A DNA stretch of 64,000 nt, taken from the NCBI GenBank assembly GCA_910574715.1, contig CAJTCH010000012.1, positions 42,047 through 106,046 on the forward strand. Reading direction: 5' to 3'. The first letter of the stretch is position 1. Each line of letters starts with the position of its first letter. The DNA is from Lachnospiraceae bacterium (GTDB lineage Bacteria; Bacillota; Clostridia; Lachnospirales; Lachnospiraceae). Below, piece after piece: positions 44,376 to 54,023 of the stretch. A program made the translations under genes and the position numbers. Below the pieces are notes generated by a model that saw only the letters and a program-made list of their open reading frames with translations, made no database searches and was not told the origin of the DNA.

Positions 44376-45650
44376 GGCATGTAATGAAATGTTCAACAGC
44401 ACATTCAAAGAAAATCGCTGTCCCACTTTTTCTGCCAGTGTCGCGCCATGATATTTTTCTGCCACCGATTTGATGTTGGAAAGCCCTGTTCCCGCTGGGG
44501 GCAGCGGTTCATCTGAACAGGTGTTTTCAAACGCCAGCATATAAAAATCACCCTGCCGTTCCCCACTGATACGGATGAACTTCGTCCCCGTAGCGGATTG
44601 ACACGCGTTGATTGCGTTATCCAACGCATTTGCAAAAATTACACACAAATCGAAATCATCCATCCCGCAGGGCCTTGGCAGGAGCAGTGAAACCTCTGCT
44701 GTAATTTCTTTTGCCAGTCCCAGCTTTTCACTTAGCAAAATATCTACCACTGGATTACCTGTTTGATATGGAAAGGACAGGGAAGTCGAAACTGTTTTCA
44801 GCTTGTTCAAGTATGCTTTGCTTTCATCCAGTTCTCCATTATTTAACAGCCCATTCAGTACAGACAAGTGATTAGCAATATCATGGCGAAATGCTTTCGT
44901 TTGCTCGTAGCGTCTTTGGGCCTCGGCAATATAGTTTTTTTGTGTTCGGGTTGCTTGCTCCAGAGATTGTAACGCCGCCTGTGTTTGAAAGCTGTGACAG
45001 ATGTGTTGGTAGGCATACAGTGTGCAAAGTAACGCGGCCAGCCCCAGGATTTGCAAGACTAATAACGCACTGTGTTTTCCGGTCTCCCTTAACGAAATGT
45101 ACGAAGGTAAGACGCTGTATGAAGTTTGCAGAATATACAGTTCAGCAGCAAAGAAAAACAGTCCGGGAAATAGTAACAAACCGACATACGGCATTTGACG
45201 ATCTTCTGTCAGAGATAGAAATTTCAATACCGCACCACAACAACAGGCGCAGACTGCAAAAACGGTCAGCGTTGCTAAAAGAATTAACAGATACAGCAGT
45301 GTTTTCCCGATCATACGGGGGAATAGTATTACCTCTACTGAGTTGATGATACCGAAAGAAAGCTGAGAAATATAAACTGCCAAAATTGCAGCGGTCCAAG
45401 ATACAGATTGCCGGTTCCGCAAAGCCAGACGGCTCACACTGTATAATAGAAGCAGCTCCGCACCGATGGGCAACACATCGGAAAAGTCGAATGTAGTGAA
45501 AAACCATTGTATGGTACAGAGCAGAAAAAAGTAGATAGCGAAGTGCCGTATTTTCTGTTTCTTCCCGGTCAGACGGCTGACAAAAGCAATGTGCATTACA
45601 CTTTGCCCAAGCAGGCAAAGAACGTCAAGGCATAGGCTGAAATAGTCCAT
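44370..45650 (-). CDS. AgrC-like sensor histidine kinase (GHKL)
   Basis: The protein has 426 residues. The first 215 hold about six hydrophobic segments, as in AgrC-type peptide sensors. The H-box is FRHDIANHL with H256. The N-box region (CVIFANALDNAINAC) and the GTGLSNIKSVAEKYHG glycine-rich loop mark a GHKL ATPase. It starts one base after the response regulator stop (TGATATG), so the two are translationally coupled. It probably detects a peptide or similar extracellular signal (inference from family). Confidence 0.9.
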   Translation of the reverse strand: MDYFSLCLDVLCLLGQSVMHIAFVSRLTGKKQKIRHFAIYFFLLCTIQWFFTTFDFSDVLPIGAELLLLYSVSRLALRNRQSVSWTAAILAVYISQLSFGIINSVEVILFPRMIGKTLLYLLILLATLTVFAVCACCCGAVLKFLSLTEDRQMPYVGLLLFPGLFFFAAELYILQTSYSVLPSYISLRETGKHSALLVLQILGLAALLCTLYAYQHICHSFQTQAALQSLEQATRTQKNYIAEAQRRYEQTKAFRHDIANHLSVLNGLLNNGELDESKAYLNKLKTVSTSLSFPYQTGNPVVDILLSEKLGLAKEITAEVSLLLPRPCGMDDFDLCVIFANALDNAINACQSATGTKFIRISGERQGDFYMLAFENTCSDEPLPPAGTGLSNIKSVAEKYHGATLAEKVGQRFSLNVLLNISLHAK

Positions 45651-45651
45651 A

Positions 45652-46365
45652 TCAAAAATCCCTCTCTTTCATATAACGCAAAAGAGCCTGCGTTAAATCT
45701 CGCTCACGCAGTCTGGAAACAGGGATTTTATCGCCCTGTGACAGCATGATCTGTCCGGCATTACATCCACGAACATATTCAATATTGACAAGATAACTTC
45801 TGTGGCATCTGAAAAAACGTCCATCAATACGCTGCTCTAAATCATCCAGCTTATCATAATAGTCGGTGATTTTTCCGTCGCTTTGGTGGATATAGATTTT
45901 TCTGCCCTGCACCTCGCAATACACGATTTCGGCTAACAGAATAACATCACAGGAAGTTCCTCTCTGGACAACAATACTTTTTATCTCTCTCTGCTGTATA
46001 GATTTGATTATCCTGTTCATTGTTCTTTTGAAATGACCACTATCTAATGGTTTGACCAAATAATCAAATGCCTCCACTTCAAAAGCGTCAAATACACACT
46101 CTTTCAGAACGGTCACAAAAATCAATAGGCTGTGATTTTTCCTTTGGCGGAGTATTTTAGCGGTTTCCATCCCGTTTAGATGTTCCATTTGAATATCAAG
46201 GAAAATCACATCGAAGTCACGACCGCTTTCTAAAAGGGAACGTCCGTCTGAAAAGCTATTGATACAGTACGATGTAATATGCTCCCCATTCATGTATTGT
46301 GAAAGCTGGTTTGAAATTACCTGTACCATCATCGGCTCGTCATCGCAAATTGCAAATTTAATCAT
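45652..46365 (-). CDS. LytTR-family response regulator (AgrA-like)
   Basis: The protein has 237 residues. The receiver domain has the acidic pair D8/D9, phosphoacceptor D57 (VIFLDIQ) and K near residue 106 (YLVKPLD). The C-terminal LytTR DNA-binding domain starts about residue 130 and includes IVYCEVQGRKIYIH, FFRCHRSYLVNIEYV and VSRLRERDL. It pairs with the downstream histidine kinase. No AgrB- or AgrD-like gene is visible nearby, so the signal and targets are unknown. Confidence 0.9.
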   Translation of the reverse strand: MIKFAICDDEPMMVQVISNQLSQYMNGEHITSYCINSFSDGRSLLESGRDFDVIFLDIQMEHLNGMETAKILRQRKNHSLLIFVTVLKECVFDAFEVEAFDYLVKPLDSGHFKRTMNRIIKSIQQREIKSIVVQRGTSCDVILLAEIVYCEVQGRKIYIHQSDGKITDYYDKLDDLEQRIDGRFFRCHRSYLVNIEYVRGCNAGQIMLSQGDKIPVSRLRERDLTQALLRYMKERDF

Positions 46366-46513
46366 TTGCTCACCTACTTTCTTCTGCGTGTTTTATAATA
46401 TCAGTTTCGCAGTAAAAGGACAACCTCTCTGGCACAGAATGTTTAAATTATGTAATGAAATGATTACTAGTCTTGAGCGGCATCCTCTGTTTCCGTCCGC
46501 GAATAGTAACTGC

Positions 46514-46542
46514 TTGTTTTCAGATGGTTTGTATAGTATAAT
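46514..46542 (+). promoter_or_regulatory. Promoter of the third AAA/PDDEXK gene
   Basis: TTGTTT (46514-46519), a 17-base spacer and TATAAT (46537-46542) stand 43 bases before the start codon. Confidence 0.6.
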
Positions 46543-46585
46543 CAAGAAAGCATATTGGATTTGGCAGGAAAGGGGTGTGTAACAG

Positions 46586-48172
46586 ATGGGGATTTATCTC
46601 AATCCGCCGTCAGATGGATTCCGGGCAATCCTGAAAAGGGGGATGTACGTGGATAAGTCAGAATTGATCGCTTACACGAATAGTGTACTGGAAAGTGATC
46701 GGATGCTGACTTGTTTCAGTCGTCCAAGACGTTTTGGCAAATCATTTTCCGCCAGGATGCTCTCGGCCTATTATTCCAGCGAGGCGGAATCCGAAACGTT
46801 ATTTGAAGATCTTAAGATTGCACACGGCAAAAATGGAAGATTTCGAGAATATCTGAATCAATGTGATGTGTTGTTTCTGGATATTACGTCTTTTATATCA
46901 ACGGCAGAGGATATTGAAGAAACAGTAAATGATATACAGAGAGAAGTGATCGAAGAACTTAGGGAAGCATTTCCAGGTTGTATCAGAGAAGGAGTGAAGG
47001 CGTTGTCCAAGGCGCTTTTACAGATTCATTCGAAAACGGGGAAGAAATTTTTTGTCATTATTGATGAGTGGGATGCGCTTTTTCGGGAAGCGAAAGATAA
47101 TGAGAAAGTACAGCATGCGTATATACAACTTCTGCGAAGTCTGTTTAAAAGTAGTCAGACCTCACAGATGATTATTGGGGCATATATGACAGGGATTTTA
47201 CCTGTTAAAAAGTACGGAACGCAGTCTGCATTGACAGATTTCTGTGAATTTACCATGCTGGAGCCAGGGCCGTTAGCAGAATTTGCAGGTTTCACGGAAG
47301 ATGAGGTCAGAGATTTGTGTAAAGAGTATGGACTTGATTTTGATGAGGCCCGCAGATGGTATGACGGGTATTATTTTGATAAGACCAGACATATCTATAA
47401 TCCAAAGTCTATCATAGAAGCTGTGATTAATCAGAAGTTCAATAATTATTGGACGCAGACAGAGACCTATGAGTCACTTAGAACATATATTGATTTGAAT
47501 TTTGACGGATTAAAAGACGCCCTTGTGGATATGCTCGGCGGCAGACATTTTAGAATTGATACGGGAACATTCCAAAATGATATGACTTCGCTGAACAGTA
47601 AGGATGATGTGTTTACATTGCTGGTTCATCTGGGTTATCTTGCATATGACAGTGACAAGGAAGAAGTTTTTATTCCCAATGAGGAGGTGCGTGAGGAGTT
47701 TATCCGGGCATTGAAGAACGGAAGGAGACAGGAGCTTGTGAGAGTCATTCAGCGTTCGGACCGACTGCTTCAAGCAACGCTTAAGATGGAAGCGGATACA
47801 GTTGCGGATATATTAGAAGAAGTACATGGGGAAAATACGGCTCCTCAGAACTATAATAATGAACAGGCGCTTCGTTCGGTGGTTATCATGGCGTATCTAA
47901 GCTGCCTGGATCATTATATGAGGTTTGAAGAATTGGCAAGCGGGAAAGGATATTCGGATCTTTTATTCGTGCCGGAGAAAACCTCGGCAAAACCGGCATT
48001 ACTCATCGAATTGAAGTGGAATAAGAGTGCGAAAGGCGCTGTTATGCAGATTAAGGATCGGAATTATATAGAATTTGCCAGACGATTTGATTATGAGGGG
48101 GAAATATTGCTGATCGGCATCAATTATGACGCCAAAACAAAGAAACACACCTGCAAGATCGAGAGATATTGA
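46586..48172 (+). CDS. AAA-ATPase-like / PDDEXK nuclease-like protein, copy 3 (PF09820/DUF1703 type)
   Basis: The protein has 528 residues with the same layout as the pair at 26.4-29.6 kb: RPRRFGKSFSARML P-loop, FFVIIDEWDALFREAK Walker B, GAYMTGILPVKKYGTQSA, and C-terminal YSDLLFV and LIELKWNKSAKGAVMQI with the lysine present. It stands alone with its own promoter. The three copies in one window are clearly related but not near-identical, so they are not recent duplicates. Function is unknown. Confidence 0.85.
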   Translation: MGIYLNPPSDGFRAILKRGMYVDKSELIAYTNSVLESDRMLTCFSRPRRFGKSFSARMLSAYYSSEAESETLFEDLKIAHGKNGRFREYLNQCDVLFLDITSFISTAEDIEETVNDIQREVIEELREAFPGCIREGVKALSKALLQIHSKTGKKFFVIIDEWDALFREAKDNEKVQHAYIQLLRSLFKSSQTSQMIIGAYMTGILPVKKYGTQSALTDFCEFTMLEPGPLAEFAGFTEDEVRDLCKEYGLDFDEARRWYDGYYFDKTRHIYNPKSIIEAVINQKFNNYWTQTETYESLRTYIDLNFDGLKDALVDMLGGRHFRIDTGTFQNDMTSLNSKDDVFTLLVHLGYLAYDSDKEEVFIPNEEVREEFIRALKNGRRQELVRVIQRSDRLLQATLKMEADTVADILEEVHGENTAPQNYNNEQALRSVVIMAYLSCLDHYMRFEELASGKGYSDLLFVPEKTSAKPALLIELKWNKSAKGAVMQIKDRNYIEFARRFDYEGEILLIGINYDAKTKKHTCKIERY

Positions 48173-48202
48173 AAAACATATCATCCCATGCTATAATAAG
48201 AA

Positions 48203-48233
48203 AGTGTATCCTTGGTGACAGGGATGCACTTTT
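48203..48233 (+). terminator. Terminator after the third AAA/PDDEXK gene
   Basis: AGTGTATCC (48203-48211) pairs with GGATGCACT (48222-48230), with one G-T pair, and is followed by TTT. A TATAAT at 48192 with TTGAAA 17 bases upstream could also be a promoter for the next gene, in which case this hairpin would lie in its leader. Confidence 0.5.
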
Positions 48234-48317
48234 ATGAAGTAAACCGCCGGTGGAGGATCTGTTGCCGGCAGTAATCGGATAGATTGATAATGATATTTGA
48301 GAACAAAGGAGAGCAAA

Positions 48318-49076
48318 ATGCAGGCGTATACGAGTTTTGCGGAGGTATATGATATTTTTATGGATAATATACCTTATGAAGAATGGGCAGATTATCTCGA
48401 TGAGATGCTTAAGGAATACCATATTCCCAATAACATGGTGTTGGAGCTTGGATGCGGGACAGGCAATATGACGGAACTGCTGGCGTCGAAGGGCTATGAT
48501 ATGATCGGTGTGGACAATTCGGAGGTCATGCTGGAGATTGCCATGGAGAAGAGACAAAAGAGCGGCCATGATATCCTGTATCTTCTGCAGGATATGCAGG
48601 CGTTTGAATTATATGGTACGGTCGGCGGGATCGTGAGTGTCTGCGATTCCATCAATTATGTCACGGATGAGAAGGAATTGAAGGAAGTATTCAGCCTTGT
48701 GAATAATTATCTGGATCCCCGTGGCATCTTTGTGTTTGATTTTAATACGGAATACAAGTACCGGGAGCTTCTTGGCGACCGGGTGATCGCGGAGGAGCGG
48801 GAAGAGTGCAGCTTTATCTGGGACAATTATTATAGCCCGGAGGATAAGATGAATGAGTATCAACTGACTCTGTTCGTGCAGAGTAATGAAGATAAAGACC
48901 TGTATCGGAGATACCAGGAGGTACATTATCAGAGGGCTTATACGCTTGAGAAGATCAAGACGCTGATCGAGAAGGCAGGGCTTCGCTATGTCGCGGCCTA
49001 TGACGCTTATACGAAGAAGGCGCCCATGTATACCAGCGGGCGTATCTGTGTGATCGCGCAGGAGTATGGGAAGTAA
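48318..49076 (+). CDS. Class I SAM-dependent methyltransferase
   Basis: The protein has 252 residues. The SAM motif is VLELGCGTGNMTELLA (about 41-56), with an acidic residue in GVDNSEVML and the later GGIVSVCDSINYV. The overall pattern matches Methyltransf_25-type small-molecule or tRNA methyltransferases. The start ATG 48318 follows AAAGGAG. It is 18 bp before hslO, so it is probably part of the same operon. The substrate is not known. Confidence 0.85.
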   Translation: MQAYTSFAEVYDIFMDNIPYEEWADYLDEMLKEYHIPNNMVLELGCGTGNMTELLASKGYDMIGVDNSEVMLEIAMEKRQKSGHDILYLLQDMQAFELYGTVGGIVSVCDSINYVTDEKELKEVFSLVNNYLDPRGIFVFDFNTEYKYRELLGDRVIAEEREECSFIWDNYYSPEDKMNEYQLTLFVQSNEDKDLYRRYQEVHYQRAYTLEKIKTLIEKAGLRYVAAYDAYTKKAPMYTSGRICVIAQEYGK

Positions 49077-49094
49077 GAAGAGAGGTAAGAGGGG

Positions 49095-49970
49095 ATGGAA
49101 GATTATATTGTAAGGGCTACGGCGGCGGACAGCCAGATCCGGGCGTTTGCCGCGACTACAAGACAGGTGGTGGAGACGGCGAGAGTACGTCACAATACCA
49201 GCCCGGTGGCTACGGCGGCGCTTGGGAGGCTTCTGACTGCCGGCGCGATGATGGGCAGCATGATGAAGAATGATACGGACATGCTGACCCTGCAGATTCG
49301 GGGGAATGGGCCGATCGAAGGCATCACGGTTACGGCGGACAGCCATGCCAATGTGAAGGGCTATGTGGGGAATCCGGACGTAATGCTGCCGCCCAGGAAC
49401 GGGAAGCTGGATGTGGGCGGAGCAGTCGGCGTAGGACTTCTCATCGTTATCAAAGATATGGGGCTTAAAGAGCCGTATTCGGGGCAGACGATTCTGGTAT
49501 CCAGTGAGATTGCGGAGGATCTGACCTATTATTTTGCGAATTCGGAGCAGGTACCGTCTTCTGTGGGACTTGGCGTACTGATGGAGAAGGATAATACGGT
49601 GCGCTGTGCGGGAGGATTTATCATACAGATGATGCCGTTCGCAAGGGAGCAGACGATCTGCCGGCTGGAGGAGAATCTGAAGAAGGTCTCTTCTGTGACG
49701 TCTCTTCTGAATCAGGGGTATACGCCGGAGCAGTTATTGGAGGTGCTGTTTGAGGGTCTGGGGCTTGAGGTCACGGACACGGTGCCGGCACAGTTCTGCT
49801 GTAATTGCTCAAAGGAGCGCGTAGAGCATGCGGTGGCGAGTATTGGCAGGAAGGAGATCCAGGAGATGATCCAAGACGGAGAGGATATTGAGGTCAAATG
49901 TCATTTCTGCAATACGGCGTACCGGTATACGGTGGAAGAACTAAGAGAGATCATAAAACGCAGTAAGTAG
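49095..49970 (+). CDS. hslO: Redox-regulated chaperone Hsp33
   Basis: The protein has 291 residues. The C-terminal redox switch has the four zinc-binding cysteines as CNCS...CHFC (CxC and CxxC, separated by about 30 residues). Earlier blocks (ARVRHNTSPVATAALGRLL, GNGPIEGITVTADSHANVKG split over residues 75-95, and GGFIIQMMPFA) are family hallmarks. Under oxidative stress the zinc is released and the protein holds unfolding proteins. It sits between a methyltransferase gene and nadE. Confidence 0.95.
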   Translation: MEDYIVRATAADSQIRAFAATTRQVVETARVRHNTSPVATAALGRLLTAGAMMGSMMKNDTDMLTLQIRGNGPIEGITVTADSHANVKGYVGNPDVMLPPRNGKLDVGGAVGVGLLIVIKDMGLKEPYSGQTILVSSEIAEDLTYYFANSEQVPSSVGLGVLMEKDNTVRCAGGFIIQMMPFAREQTICRLEENLKKVSSVTSLLNQGYTPEQLLEVLFEGLGLEVTDTVPAQFCCNCSKERVEHAVASIGRKEIQEMIQDGEDIEVKCHFCNTAYRYTVEELREIIKRSK

Positions 49971-50003
49971 ATCATATTGGAAGAAAGGGAGCGGGCATGC
50001 AAA

Positions 50004-51917
50004 ATGAGAGATGGATTTATTAAGGTAGCGGCTGCAACACCGGATATCCGGGTTGCGGACGTCGCCTATAACACAGAGAAGATATGTGATCTGATCGACG
50101 AGACGGCAGAAGAAGGGGCGAAGGTGGCTGCATTCCCGGAGCTCTGTGTGACAGGGTATACCTGCGGAGATCTCTTTACACAGGATATCCTGCTGAAGGA
50201 TGCCAGGGCTGCGCTTCTTAAGATCGCGGAGCATACCAGGGAGAAGGACGCATTATTCTTCGTAGGTGTTCCGCTTTTTATTGACGGGGAATTGTATAAT
50301 GTGGCGGCGGCGCTGAACCGGGGGAGGATCCTTGGGCTTACGACCAAGACATTTCTGCCGAATTACGGGGAATTCTATGAGATGCGGCAGTTCTGTCCGG
50401 GGCCAAAGAGGACAAGGGAGATCCTCTTTGAAGGGGAGAAGGTTCCGTTTGGACCTAAGCTTTTATTTACAGCCGCATCCATGGAATCTCTGATCGTGTC
50501 CGCTGAGATCTGTGAGGACGTATGGTCGCCGGTTCCGCCAAGCATAGAGGCGGCAAGGGAAGGGGCGACTCTGATCGTCAACTGTTCGGCAAGTGATGAG
50601 ACCATCGGGAAGGATCTGTACCGGAGAAGCCTGATCGAGGGACAGTCTGCGCGTCTGATCTGCGGTTATATCTACGCCAACGCGGGAGAGGGTGAGTCTA
50701 CGACGGATCTGGTATTCGGAGGACATAACCTGATCGCGGAGAACGGTACGGTACTGAAGGCAAGCAGGCGTTTCGTGAACGGGGCGATCTATTCGGAGAT
50801 CGACCTTGACCGCCTGTTAAGTGAGAGAAGGAAGAATACGACATTTAAGGCTATGGAGGATCCTGTGCTATGGAGGATCCCCTTTGAGGTCCGGATAGAG
50901 GAGACGAAACTTACCAGAGAGATCTCTTCTAGGCCGTTCGTACCGGAGCATGCCAAAGACAGGGCCGTGCGCTGTGAGGAGATCCTGATGATCCAGGCCA
51001 TGGGGCTTAAGAAGAGGCTTGCCCATGCCCATGCGAAGAATGCAGTGGTGGGGATTTCAGGAGGCTTGGATTCCACACTGGCGCTTCTGGTGTCCGCGAA
51101 GGCGTTTGATATGCTTGGATTAGACAGGAAGGGGATCACGGCGGTGACGATGCCGTGTTTCGGCACGACGGACAGAACTTATCGGAATGCATGTAAGATG
51201 TCGGTGAAGCTTGGAGCTTCGTTAAGAGAGATCCCGATCGCCGAGTCGGTGAAGCGGCATTTTGAAGATATCGGGCATGATATGGAGGATCACAGCGTGA
51301 CATATGAGAATGCCCAGGCGAGAGAACGTACCCAGGTTCTTATGGATGTGGCGAACCAGAACGGCGGCCTTGTGATCGGGACAGGGGATATGTCGGAGCT
51401 TGCCCTTGGGTGGGCGACTTATAACGGGGATCATATGTCCATGTACGGGGTCAATGGTTCGGTTCCCAAGACGCTGGTGCGCCATCTGGTGCATTATTAT
51501 GCGGATACCTGCGGGGATGAGGAACTTAAGGCGGTGCTTTATGATGTGCTCGATACGCCGGTGAGTCCGGAGCTTCTGCCTCCTAAGGACGGGGAGATCG
51601 CACAGAAGACGGAAGATCTGGTGGGGCCGTATGAGCTGCATGACTTTTTCTTGTATTATCTGCTGCGGTTCGGATATGAGCCGGGCAAGATCTATCGGCT
51701 TGCGAAGTATGCATTTGCCGGGGAGTATGAGGATGATACCATCTACCGGTGGCTTGAGACTTTCATAAGAAGATTCTTCACCCAGCAGTTCAAGCGTTCC
51801 TGTCTGCCGGACGGGCCGAAGGTGGGGACGGTGGCGCTGTCTCCAAGGGGAGATTTAAGGATGCCGAGCGACGCGTGTGCAGCAAGCTGGCTTAAGGCTC
51901 TGGAGCGTGTGCGCTGA
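50004..51917 (+). CDS. nadE: Glutamine-dependent NAD+ synthetase
   Basis: The protein has 637 residues, the usual size of the two-domain enzyme. The N-terminal amidase domain has the catalytic glutamate at FPELCVTGYTCGDLF (E46), the lysine near 115 in KTFLPNYGEFYE, and the cysteine in SAEICEDVW. The C-terminal ATP pyrophosphatase domain has the GISGGLDST loop. It makes NAD+ from nicotinic acid adenine dinucleotide, using glutamine as the nitrogen source. ATG 50004 gives the family start MRDGFIKVAAATP. An upstream TTG at 49977 is less likely. Confidence 0.95.
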   Translation: MRDGFIKVAAATPDIRVADVAYNTEKICDLIDETAEEGAKVAAFPELCVTGYTCGDLFTQDILLKDARAALLKIAEHTREKDALFFVGVPLFIDGELYNVAAALNRGRILGLTTKTFLPNYGEFYEMRQFCPGPKRTREILFEGEKVPFGPKLLFTAASMESLIVSAEICEDVWSPVPPSIEAAREGATLIVNCSASDETIGKDLYRRSLIEGQSARLICGYIYANAGEGESTTDLVFGGHNLIAENGTVLKASRRFVNGAIYSEIDLDRLLSERRKNTTFKAMEDPVLWRIPFEVRIEETKLTREISSRPFVPEHAKDRAVRCEEILMIQAMGLKKRLAHAHAKNAVVGISGGLDSTLALLVSAKAFDMLGLDRKGITAVTMPCFGTTDRTYRNACKMSVKLGASLREIPIAESVKRHFEDIGHDMEDHSVTYENAQARERTQVLMDVANQNGGLVIGTGDMSELALGWATYNGDHMSMYGVNGSVPKTLVRHLVHYYADTCGDEELKAVLYDVLDTPVSPELLPPKDGEIAQKTEDLVGPYELHDFFLYYLLRFGYEPGKIYRLAKYAFAGEYEDDTIYRWLETFIRRFFTQQFKRSCLPDGPKVGTVALSPRGDLRMPSDACAASWLKALERVR

Positions 51918-51928
51918 TATTAGAATAG

Positions 51929-51978
51929 AACACCCTGGCAGGAAATGTCTGAGACGGCATTCCTGCCAGGGTGTTTTT
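51929..51978. terminator. Strong terminator between convergent nadE and LysM genes
   Basis: AACACCCTGGCAGGAA (51929-51944) pairs exactly with 51960-51975, followed by a T-run. The other strand also has an A/T-rich flank, so it may serve both genes. Confidence 0.9.
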
Positions 51979-51998
51979 ATGCCTGCAGGCGGGAGGGA

Positions 51999-53828
51999 TT
52001 AATCTACGGGAATTTTAAGCACCTGTCCGATATCAATGATATCGCTGGTCAATCCGTTGAGTCTCTTGATGGCGTCCACGGTGGTATGATATTTCCTCGA
52101 GAGAAGCCAGAGGGTATCGCCGGACTTTACCGTGTATTCGATGTAAGGTTCTGACTGCGGGGCGGGGATCTTAAGCACCTGCCCGACGTACAGCGTATCG
52201 CCGGTCAATCCGTTTAACTGCTTGATGGCTTCTACGGTAGTGCCGTACTTCCTGGAGAGGAGCCAGAGGGTGTCACCGGGCTGTATAGTATACTGGAAGC
52301 TTCCGGTTCCGGGACCGGGAGAAGGAATATTCTGTGTGATTCCCTGGTAGGTGTCATACAGGGCGCGCCACGTGCGGGAGCCTACGATCCCGTCTGTATC
52401 AAGCTGCATGGCTTTCTGGAAAGCAATGACCGACTGCCGGGTTTTGCTGCCGAATATCCCGTCCTGGACTGGAGCAGGGATCTCGGGATAGTATTCGGAG
52501 ATGAGATCCAACAGGTATTGCAGGGTGATCACATCGGGGCCTGTGGACCCGGTGCGAAGGGTGCTGCCCGGCGGTACGGTGCCGATCCCCAGGGTCTCTC
52601 CTTCGCTGTCTAATTCCGCCAGCCTGGCAATGGCTGTGTAGAGGCTTGAGATCTTATACCAGGTAGATCTCCCTACGATTCCGTCCGGCGCCAGGTTGAA
52701 GACATTCTGGAATTTGACGACTGCCGCCTTTGTGCTGTCTCCAAAGACACCGGCTTCGTCGGTGATGGAGGGGATCGCCGGATAGTTTCGGCGGATCCTG
52801 GCAAGATAGGTCTGGATGGTCTGCACGTCAAGTCCGGTGCTTCCTACCCGGAGAGGGGCGCCGGGATAGGAGTTCACGATCCCGGTGATGATATTGGTCT
52901 CGACGATCTCAATGTCATCGGGATAATAGGAGCGCAGGATTTGTATGGGCGTTAGGCCCTGGTCTGCCAGGGTTACGGTCCCCCACTGGGATAAGCCCTG
53001 ACAGGTGGCAGTGGTGCCGTTGCAGAATGAGGTGAAGTACGGTGCGTTCTGCCCCTGCCGCCGGACATACTGGTTGAAGATCTGATCCACGATCCTGCTG
53101 ATGGATTCGTAGATGGGACGGCCGTATACGAAATACTGGTCATAGGCGGTGCTGTTTGTGATGTCAAAGGAATATCCGCGCGCCTTATACCACTCCGTGT
53201 ATACGCGGTTCAGCGCGAAGGTGATGATGGCGTAGATATTTGCGGTGAGCGCGGCGGCGGGCCAGGTAGGGTAGATCTCACTGCTTGCCACATTCTTCAC
53301 ATAATCAGGAAAGGACACCCGTACATTGGAAGCGGATGAACCCGGAGTACCCAGATGGACCGTGATGGGATCCGGGATCACCACCTGCCGCAGCACGTAG
53401 GGCTCCGTGTGCGGATCGATCACGGTGCCTTTCTGTTCAACGGCATCATTCATCGCGACTGCAGGCTTGCCAATGAAGATCTCTTTGGTGACGGGGATTC
53501 TCTGTATCTGCTGCATCGGGGTCAGCGTCACAGGAAGAACGGCCGTCTCTCCGTCGAACACCGGAATATCTGTGACGAACAGGGAGTCGAAGCCGGAGGC
53601 TTCGGCCAGTACATGATAGCTGGTAAACGGCGTTCCGTTGTAATAAGGATTCTGTGAGAAGCTCTTATCCTTGGTTTCCAGGGATACGACGGGGGTATCC
53701 CCATTCTCATCTGTCCATAGATTGTAGAGCGTATTTCCGGCCGCGGCCTGTATCTGTATCTGTGCGTTATTCAGAGGGACGGCTTCGTGTGCGGTCCGTA
53801 CCTGTATCTGCAAATAACCAATCGCCAT
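51999..53828 (-). CDS. SpoIID-like / peptidoglycan-binding / LysM multidomain protein
   Basis: The protein has 609 residues, with no signal peptide. Residues about 1-100 look like a carboxypeptidase-regulatory or CnaB-type beta domain. A SpoIID/LytB-like region follows (DYVKNVASSEIYPTWPAAAL; CQGLSQWGTVTLADQG...ILRSYYPDD). Two peptidoglycan-binding domains come next (each ending DGIVGxxTW), then two LysM domains (YTIQPGDTLWLLSRKYGTTV and a near copy, residues about 515-609). Together these suggest a spore-coat or cortex-associated peptidoglycan protein, as in other Clostridia. ATG 53828 follows AGGAG. The frame is open a little upstream. Confidence 0.8.
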   Translation of the reverse strand: MAIGYLQIQVRTAHEAVPLNNAQIQIQAAAGNTLYNLWTDENGDTPVVSLETKDKSFSQNPYYNGTPFTSYHVLAEASGFDSLFVTDIPVFDGETAVLPVTLTPMQQIQRIPVTKEIFIGKPAVAMNDAVEQKGTVIDPHTEPYVLRQVVIPDPITVHLGTPGSSASNVRVSFPDYVKNVASSEIYPTWPAAALTANIYAIITFALNRVYTEWYKARGYSFDITNSTAYDQYFVYGRPIYESISRIVDQIFNQYVRRQGQNAPYFTSFCNGTTATCQGLSQWGTVTLADQGLTPIQILRSYYPDDIEIVETNIITGIVNSYPGAPLRVGSTGLDVQTIQTYLARIRRNYPAIPSITDEAGVFGDSTKAAVVKFQNVFNLAPDGIVGRSTWYKISSLYTAIARLAELDSEGETLGIGTVPPGSTLRTGSTGPDVITLQYLLDLISEYYPEIPAPVQDGIFGSKTRQSVIAFQKAMQLDTDGIVGSRTWRALYDTYQGITQNIPSPGPGTGSFQYTIQPGDTLWLLSRKYGTTVEAIKQLNGLTGDTLYVGQVLKIPAPQSEPYIEYTVKSGDTLWLLSRKYHTTVDAIKRLNGLTSDIIDIGQVLKIPVD

Positions 53829-53995
53829 TGGGGTCTCCTGTCTGTTTATTTTCTTATATCCATATATCATATGTGGGGCAGAAGGTTATCATGACAGGAA
53901 AACCTTGTCTGAAAATGATAGAATTTGTCGAATGAAAGAGGGGAAAAGAGGATGGAGGCAGGGATAAAAAGAATAGATAATAATCACATTGATAA

Positions 53996-54023
53996 TTGAC
54001 AAAAAGTTTAATAAGAGTATAAT
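53996..54023 (+). promoter_or_regulatory. Promoter of the pot operon
   Basis: TTGACA (53996-54001), a 16-base spacer and TATAAT (54018-54023) form a near-consensus promoter 70 bases before the regulator gene. Confidence 0.8.
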
